A stretch of DNA of 64,000 nucleotides, from NCBI RefSeq assembly GCF_038502225.1, contig NC_091292.1, forward strand, positions 52,854,771-52,918,770, written 5' to 3'. The stretch is from Cherax quadricarinatus (taxonomy: Eukaryota; Arthropoda; Malacostraca; Decapoda; Parastacidae). Below the pieces are notes generated by a model, which worked only from the letters and a program-made list of their open reading frames with translations, was not told where the DNA came from and did no database searches. This document shows, in pieces, positions 55,131 to 64,000 of this stretch. A program made the translations under genes and the position numbers. The number at the start of each line of letters is the position of its first letter. Position 1 is the stretch's first letter.

Positions 55131-56006
55131 AATCAAGATTAGAGTCATTCCTCAGCGAATTTCCTTAAGTGGTGAGGAAAGACCAGCTACGGAATACGGC
55201 GGCAACGTTGAGAAAGGGACAGAAACCCTTTCCAAGTTTTAAAAGACAATTCCATGGTATTAAGATGATCAAGAAGCAACAACTACACCTATCAGAGGAG
55301 TTAGGTTTTTCGTATGAACAACAACAGCATAACTGAGGCACCTGAGAGTTGTGACTGCGAGTGGAACTAAACGTACGAATGACTATGCTTCTTATTTGGG
55401 GGACTTAAGGCTCTCGACTACTGACTGTTAACAATGTATTACTGTTGGGTACAGTTTATGAGGAATCTTTCGTTTTTACACAAAAGGTTCTGGATCAATC
55501 TAAAACCTCAGAATAGATAATTGTTTCCAATAGCGGCTATTGTGTAATCAATGCTTATTCCACATCACGAGGGCACGTAAACTAGGGTTAGATTCACTAT
55601 TCAACTGAACTCAGATGCGGCCATTTCTCCCTCATAAAGATTCCTTTTCGTAGATGTCTTTCTTTGAAGAATCACAGGTGGTATCTCTCAGTGTCCCGGA
55701 ACCTGCTAGTGATTTAAAATCAGATTGTGCACCGGGTCGTATACAATCTGTTCTGAGTGGTATGTAGTAAATAAGAGTACTAGTATTATACGACCGATTA
55801 AATTACGCTAATAAGGAAAATTTTACAACCTGGTGTGGAAAACGATCAGGTTTGGAATATTAGTGATGCATTAGTGTTTTTATGTCAGGACGTGAGTGAC
55901 TCGTCAAATAAGAGGGAAATCGGGTCATGCTGTTACACTATCTGCATTATTTTCAGTACTAGTGTGATGAATCGTGTGAAGAATCTTTACACTGGTTATA
56001 GATTGT
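55131..56006 (+). other. Unassigned sequence, mixed composition
   Basis: About 880 bp with no open frame above 60 codons, no terminal repeats and no similarity to other repeats here. Less AT-rich than its neighbours. It may be single-copy intron or an old element. Confidence 0.4.
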
Positions 56007-56080
56007 AAATAATTGGTTTAGAGAACTACCATGTTGATGAATTAGACACTTGTCAACACTTGTAAATCTTTATTGTATTG
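56007..56080 (+). mobile_element. Penelope-like terminal repeat fragment
   Basis: GGTTTAGAGAACTACCATGT and TGATGAATTAGACACTTGTC match the outer part of the 53454-53520 repeat. The ribozyme-like part is missing. Confidence 0.65.
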
Positions 56081-57229
<1,149 letters not shown>

Positions 57230-57235
57230 GTGATG

Positions 57236-57360
57236 TAGTGAATGATGATGAAAGTGTTTCTTCTTTTCCGGATCACCATGTCTTGGTGGGACAGGACGAA
57301 GGTGCTCGAACCAGCAATTCGTAAACCATTAGTCCGACGCTCTACTGTCTCACCCACCCA
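57236..57360 (-). mobile_element. tRNA-like sequence joined to an antisense RTE-like tail
   Basis: On the - strand, 57360-57300 reads GTGAGACAGTAGAGCGTCGG and then GCTGGTTCGAGCACC, resembling tRNA A and B boxes. It continues as the complement of an RTE-type 3' end (+ strand GAATGATGATGAAAGTGTTT and TCTTGGTGGGACA). It may be a degenerate SINE. It does not fold well enough for me to call a functional tRNA. Confidence 0.45.
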
Positions 57361-57373
57361 GGATTTAATACTT

Positions 57374-57597
57374 GTAAAGTAAAAGGACACAAGTGCAACT
57401 AATGTGACATTTATTGTGGCAACGTTTCGCTCTCCAGGAGCTTTATCAAGCCATTGAGCAACTAATGTGACATTTATTGTGGCAACGTTTCGCTCTCCAG
57501 GAGCTTTATCAAGCCATTGGCTTGATAAAGCTCCTGGAGAGCGAAACGTTGCCACAATAAATGTCACATTAGTTGCACTTGTGTCCTTTTACTTTAC
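57374..57597. repeat. Tandem plus inverted Penelope-like terminal repeats
   Basis: GTAAAGTAAAAGGACACAAG to TTATCAAGCCATT (57374-57454) is followed by a partial direct copy (57457-57519) and then a full inverted copy (57520-57597). The unit is the one at 48371-48460, the terminus of the Penelope-like element. Each copy holds the ribozyme-like GAGAGCGAAACGTTG segment. Confidence 0.9.
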
Positions 57598-58045
57598 ATA
57601 TTGTCGGTAATTCTACCAACTTTATTACGATTTAATACTTACAGGAACAAATACTGAATTATATTCCGTCAGAGACACCAGCTGTACTAATTCCCTCGGC
57701 GCCGGAAGTATAGAATCATATCTGTTCCTGCCCCATCAATCTACCGACCACAGTTCGATCCCTACGTCCATCTTCCTGCTTATTCAGTGACAGTTGATTA
57801 CGACTTAATTTAAGTTCATGAACGATATGGCATTGAGTAGGATAAGAATAGATCTGCTGTTACAGCTCTTGGGCCGAGGGAGGGAGTTGGGTTACACTTG
57901 ATGCCTCTGACAGAATGTATTACAGTATTAGTTAGGTTTTTGTTATTTATAAATGCTAAAGTATCGTTTATTTTCCTCGACTTAAGAAGAACAAGAATTT
58001 ATTAGTAAACAAAAGCAGCAAAAATAGGTTGTTGATACACCAGTA
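57598..58045 (+). other. Unassigned sequence before the satellite
   Basis: No gene or repeat recognised. AT-rich at 57895-58030. Confidence 0.4.
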
Positions 58046-61000
58046 AGACTCACCTGGAGAGGATCAAGACTCACCTGGAGAGGATCAAGACTCAGCTGGA
58101 GAGGATCAAGACTCACCTGGAGAGAATCAAGACTCACCTGGAGAGGATCAAGACTCAGCTGGAGAGGATCAAGACTCACCTGGAGAGGATCAAGACTCAG
58201 CTGGAGAGGATCAAGACTCACCTGGAGAGAATCAAGGCTTACATGGAGAGGATCAAGACTCACCTGGAGAGGATCAAGACTCACCTGGAGAGGATCAAAA
58301 CTCACCTGGAGAGGATCAAGACTCACCTGGAGAGGATCAAGACTTACATGGAGAGGATCAAGACTCATGTAACAAGACTCACCTGGAGAGGATCAAGACT
58401 CATGTAACAAGACTCACCTGGAGAGGATCAAGACTCATGTAACAAGACTCACCTGGAGAGGATCAAAACTCATGTAACAAGACTCACCTGGAGAGGATCA
58501 AGACTCATGTAACAAGACTCACCTGGAGAGGATCAAGACTCATGTAACAAGACTCACCTGGAGAGGATCAAGACTCATGTAACAAGACTCACCTGGAGAG
58601 GATCAAGACTCATGTAACAAGACTCACCTGGAGAGGATCAAGACTCATGTAACAAGACTCACCTGGAGAGGATCAAGACTCATGTAACAAGACTCACCTG
58701 GAGAGGATCAAGACTCATGTAACAAGACTCACCTGGAGAGGATCAAGACTCATGTAACAAGACTCACATGGAGAGGATCAAGACTCATGTAACAAGACTC
58801 ACCTGGAGAGGATCAAGACTCATGTAACAAGACTCACCTGGAGAGGATCAAGACTCATGTAACAAGACTCACCTGGAGAGGATCAAGACTCATGTAACAA
58901 GACTTACATGGAGAGGATCAAGACTCATGTAACAAGACTCACCTGGAGAGGATCAAGACTCATGTAACAAGACTCACCTGGAGAGGATCAAGACTCATGT
59001 AACAATACTTACATGGAGAGGATCAAGACTCATGTAACAAGACTCACCTGGAGAGGATCAAGACTCATGTAACAAGACTCACCTGGAGAGGATCAAGACT
59101 CATGTAACAAGACTCACCTGGAGAGGATCAAGACTCATGTAACAAGACTCACCTGGAGAGGATCAAGACTCATGTAACAAGACTCACCTGGAGAGGATCA
59201 AGACTCATGTAACAAGACTCACCTGGAGAGGATCAAGACTCATGTAACAAGACTCACCTGGAGAGGATCAAGACTCATGTAACAAGACTCACCTGGAGAG
59301 GATCAAGACTCATGTAACAAGACTCACCTGGAGAGGATCAAGACTCATGTAACAAGACTCACCTGGAGAGGATCAAGACTCATGTAACAAGACTCACCTG
59401 GAGAGGATCAAGACTCATGTAACAAGACTCACCTGGAGAGGATCAAGACTCATGTAACAAGATTCACCTGGTAAGGATCAAGACTCATGTAACAAGACTC
59501 ACCTGGAGAGGATCAAGACTCATGTAACAAGACTCACCTGGAGAGGATCAAGACTCATGTAACAAGACTCACCTGGTAAGGATCAAGACTCATGTAACAA
59601 GACTCACCTGGAGAGGATCAAGACTCATGTAACAAGACTCACCTGGAGAGGATCAAGACTCATGTAACAAGACTCACCTGGAGAGGATCAATACTCATGT
59701 AACAAGACTCACCTGGAGAGGATCAAGACTCATGTAACAAGACTCACCTGGAGAGGATCAAGACTCATGTAACAAGACTCACCTGGAGAGGATCAAGACT
59801 CATGTAACAAGACTCACCTGGAGAGGATCAAGACTCATGTAACAAGACTTACATGGAGAGGATCAAGACTCATGTAACAAGACTCACATGGAGAGGATCA
59901 AGACTCATGTAACAAGACTCACCTGGAGAGGATCAAGACTCATGTAACAAGACTTACATGGAGAGGATCAAGACTCATGTAACAAGACTCACCTGGAGAG
60001 GATCAAGACTCATGTAACAAGACTCACCTGGTAAGGATCAAGACTCATGTAACGAGACTCACCTGGAGAGGATCAAGACTCACGTAACAAGACTCACCTG
60101 GAGAGGATCAAGACTCATGTAACAAGACTCACCTGGAGAGGATCAAGACTCATGTAACAAGACTCACCTGGTGAGGATCAAGACTCATGTAACAAGACTC
60201 ACCTGGAGAGGATCAAGACTCATGTAACAAGACTCACCTGGAGAGGATCAAGACTCATGTAACAAGACTCACCTGGTAAGGATCAAGACTCATGTAACAA
60301 GACTCACCTAGAGAGGATCAAGACTCATGTAACAAGACTCACCTGGAGTGGATCAAGACTCATGTAACAAGACTCACCTGGAGAGGATCAAGACTCATGT
60401 AACAAGACTCACCTGGAGAGGATCAAGACTCACCTGGAGAGGATCAAGACTCAGCTGGAGAGGATCAAGACTCACCTGGAGAGGATCAAGACTCAGCTGG
60501 AGAGGATCAAGACTCACCTGGAGAGAATCAAGGCTTACATGGAGAGGATCAAGACTCACCTGGAGAGGATCAAGACTCACCTGGAGAGGATCAAGACTCA
60601 CCTGGAGAGGATCAAGACTCACCTGGAGAGGATCAAGACTTACATGGAGAGGATCAAGACTCATGTAACAAGACTCACCTGGAGAGGATCAAGACTCATG
60701 TAACAAGACTCACCTGGAGAGGATCAAGACTCATGTAACAAGACTCACCTGGAGAGGATCAAAACTCATGTAACAAGACTCACCTGGAGAGGATCAAGAC
60801 TCATGTAACAAGACTCACCTGGAGAGGATCAAGACTCATGTAACAAGACTCACCTGGAGAGGATCAAGACTCATGTAACAAGACTCACCTGGAGAGGATC
60901 AAGACTCATGTAACAAGACTCACCTGGAGAGGATCAAGACTCATGTAACAAGACTCACCTGGAGAGGATCAAGACTCATGTAACAAGACTCACCTGGAGA

Positions 61001-64000
61001 GGATCAAGACTCATGTAACAAGACTCACCTGGAGAGGATCAAGACTCATGTAACAAGACTCACATGGAGAGGATCAAGACTCATGTAACAAGACTCACCT
61101 GGAGAGGATCAAGACTCATGTAACAAGACTCACCTGGAGAGGATCAAGACTCATGTAACAAGACTCACCTGGAGAGGATCAAGACTCATGTAACAAGACT
61201 TACATGGAGAGGATCAAGACTCATGTAACAAGACTCACCTGGAGAGGATCAAGACTCATGTAACAAGACTCACCTGGAGAGGATCAAGACTCATGTAACA
61301 ATACTTACATGGAGAGGATCAAGACTCATGTAACAAGACTCACCTGGAGAGGATCAAGACTCATGTAACAAGACTCACCTGGAGAGGATCAAGACTCATG
61401 TAACAAGACTCACCTGGAGAGGATCAAGACTCATGTAACAAGACTCACCTGGAGAGGATCAAGACTCATGTAACAAGACTCACCTGGAGAGGATCAAGAC
61501 TCATGTAACAAGACTCACCTGGAGAGGATCAAGACTCATGTAACAAGACTCACCTGGAGAGGATCAAGACTCATGTAACAAGACTCACCTGGAGAGGATC
61601 AAGACTCATGTAACAAGACTCACCTGGAGAGGATCAAGACTCATGTAACAAGACTCACCTGGAGAGGATCAAGACTCATGTAACAAGACTCACCTGGAGA
61701 GGATCAAGACTCATGTAACAAGACTCACCTGGAGAGGATCAAGACTCATGTAACAAGACTCACCTGGTAAGGATCAAGACTCATGTAACAAGACTCACCT
61801 GGAGAGGATCAAGACTCATGTAACAAGACTCACCTGGAGAGGATCAAGACTCATGTAACAAGACTCACCTGGTAAGGATCAAGACTCATGTAACAAGACT
61901 CACCTGGAGAGGATCAAGACTCATGTAACAAGACTCACCTGGAGAGGATCAAGACTCATGTAACAAGACTCACCTGGAGAGGATCAATACTCATGTAACA
62001 AGACTCACCTGGAGAGGATCAAGACTCATGTAACAAGACTCACCTGGAGAGGATCAAGACTCATGTAACAAGACTCACCTGGAGAGGATCAAGACTCATG
62101 TAACAAGACTCACCTGGAGAGGATCAAGACTCATGTAACAAGACTTACATGGAGAGGATCAAGACTCATGTAACAAGACTCACATGGAGAGGATCAAGAC
62201 TCATGTAACAAGACTCACCTGGAGAGGATCAAGACTCATGTAACAAGACTTACATGGAGAGGATCAAGACTCATGTAACAAGACTCACCTGGAGAGGATC
62301 AAGACTCATGTAACAAGACTCACCTGGTAAGGATCAAGACTCATGTAACGAGACTCACCTGGAGAGGATCAAGACTCATGTAACAAGACTCACCTGGAGA
62401 GGATCAAGACTCATGTAACAAGACTCACCTGGAGAGGATCAAGACTCATGTAACAAGACTCACCTGGTGAGGATCAAGACTCATGTAACAAGACTCACCT
62501 GGAGAGGATCAAGACTCATGTAACAAGACTCACCTGGAGAGGATCAAGACTCATGTAACAAGACTCACCTGGTAAGGATCAAGACTCATGTAACAAGACT
62601 CACCTAGAGAGGATCAAGACTCATGTAACAAGACTCACCTGGAGTGGATCAAGACTCATGTAACAAGACTCACCTGGAGAGGATCAAGACTCATGTAACA
62701 AGACTCACCTGGTAAGGATCAAGACTCATGTAACAAGACTCACCTGGAGAGGATCAAGACTCATGTAACAAGACTTACATGGAGAGGATCAAGACTCATG
62801 TAACAAGACTCACATGGAGAGGATCAAGACTCATGTAACAAGACTCACCTGGAGAGGATCAAGACTCATGTAACAAGACTTACATGGAGAGGATCAAGAC
62901 TCATGTAACAAGACTCACCTGGAGAGGATCAAGACTCATGTAACAAGACTCACCTGGTAAGGATCAAGACTCATGTAACAAGACTCACCTGGAGAGGATC
63001 AAGACTCATGTAACAAGACTCACCTGGAGAGGATCAAGACTCATGTAACAAGACTCACCTGGAGAGGATCAAGACTCATGTAACAAGACTCACCTGGAGA
63101 GGATCAAGACTCATGTAACAAGACTTACATGGAGAGGATCAAGACTCATGTAACAAGACTTACATGGAGAGGATCAAGACTCATGTAACAAGACTCACCT
63201 GGAGAGGATCAAGACTCATGTAACAAGACTCACCTGGAGAGGATCAAGACTCATGTAACAAGACTCACCTGGAGAGGATCAAGACTCATGTAACAAGACT
63301 CACCTGGAGAGGATCAAGACTCATGTAACAAGACTCACCTGGAGAGGATCAAGACTCATGTAACAAGACTCACCTGGAGAGGATCAAGACTCATGTAACA
63401 AGACTCACCTGGTGAGGATCAAGACTCATGTAACAAGACTCACCTGGAGAGGATCAAGACTCATGTAACAAGACTCACCTGGTGAGGATCAAGACTCATG
63501 TAACAAGACTCACCTGGAGAGGATCAAGACTCATGTAACAAGACTCACCTGGAGAGGATCAAGACTCATGTAACAAGACTCACCTGGTAAGGATCAAGAC
63601 TCATGTAACAAGACTCACCTAGAGAGGATCAAGACTCATGTAACAAGACTCACCTGGAGAGGATCAAGACTCATGTAACAAGACTCACCTGGAGAGGATC
63701 AAGACTCACCTGGAGAGGATCAAGACTCAGCTGGAGAGGATCAAGACTCACCTGGAGAGGATCAAGACTCAGCTGGAGAGGATCAAGACTCACCTGGAGA
63801 GAATCAAGGCTTACATGGAGAGGATCAAGACTCACCTGGAGAGGATCAAGACTCACCTGGAGAGGATCAAGACTCACCTGGAGAGGATCAAGACTCACCT
63901 GGAGAGGATCAAGACTTACATGGAGAGGATCAAGACTCATGTAACAAGACTCACCTGGAGAGGATCAAGACTCATGTAACAAGACTCACCTGGAGAGGAT
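58046..64000 (+). repeat. Satellite of 21-bp and 35-bp units with higher-order structure
   Basis: The 21-bp unit is CAAGACTCACCTGGAGAGGA plus T. The 35-bp unit is the same preceded by CAAGACTCATGTAA. Pure 21-bp blocks occur at 58047-58360, 60415-60650 and 63690-63925, with 35-bp arrays between. Variant units recur in the same order at 2296-bp spacing between the first two blocks. The array runs off the window. In the - strand it gives long frames of a seven-residue unit (VSLDPLQ), which are artefacts of the 21-bp period. Confidence 0.97.

Noticed and set aside
57300..57360. Functional tRNA gene
   Set aside because: Box-like motifs are present, but I could not form a full cloverleaf with acceptor pairing; more likely a degenerate tRNA-derived repeat.
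57982..58368. Long - strand frame of a seven-residue repeat (also at 60395-60664 and 63671-63940)
   Set aside because: The 21-bp period divides by three, so frames stay open by default; the 35-bp units break it. No start context or other protein features.
58046..64000. CRISPR-like regular repeats
   Set aside because: The spacers are not unique. The array is a tandem satellite of near-identical units in a eukaryotic intron, with no cas genes.

Overview
The window is a stretch of animal chromosome, most likely from a decapod crustacean. The evidence is spliced metazoan exons, very large transposon-filled introns, and repeat families (an RTE-like LINE tail, a tRNA-derived SINE, a TA-flanked MITE) that resemble ones I associate with decapod genomes. 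The species is inference. There is no operon-like or prokaryotic content.

Only one host gene is visible. Three exons on the + strand (2234-2434, 3181-3382, 47656-47776) join in perfect phase. They encode the N-terminal tail and most of the calponin-homology domain of a kinetochore protein NDC80/HEC1 homologue. The window opens in the intron before the first of these exons and ends in the intron after the third. The intron between the last two exons is 44.3 kb and is almost entirely transposons; the following intron runs at least 16 kb.

The 44-kb intron is a nest of insertions that can be read by joining flanks. From outside in: (1) an RTE-like LINE on the - strand (RTE-B copy 1: 11436-12767, 45299-46123, 46546-47612). 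(2) Inside it, a Tigger-like element with matching terminal inverted repeats (T2, 12768-45298). (3) Inside that, another - strand RTE-like LINE (RTE-A copy 1: 16728-18236, 18434-18821, 33590-33993, 35319-35604, 35685-36370). (4) Inside that, a piggyBac-like element (P2, 18826-33585) at a TTAA site. (5) Inside that, a Jockey-superfamily LINE (J1, 21005-30625). (6) Inside that, RTE-B copy 3 (21196-25246). (7) Inside that, RTE-A copy 2 (22170-24756). The left part of the intron holds a second nest, a piggyBac-like MITE (about 3811-10261) interrupted by an RTE fragment, a Tigger-like element carrying a SINE, and a Tigger element that itself carries a piggyBac-like element.

The best-preserved mobile gene is a 595-codon Tigger/pogo transposase (27930-29717) with a complete D-D-D catalytic triad and intact ends. 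From 36371 to 45298 lie an RNase H-containing LINE, two CR1-like LINE copies and long simple repeats.

Downstream of the third NDC80 exon are a decayed Penelope-like element (48371-50800) split by a CR1-like LINE, a second Jockey-type LINE (51068-54178) whose 3' UTR holds a palindromic pair of Penelope-like termini with hammerhead-ribozyme-like motifs, a 100-N assembly gap, assorted fragments and unrecognised sequence, and a 6-kb satellite (58046-64000) built from 21-bp and 35-bp units with higher-order repetition.
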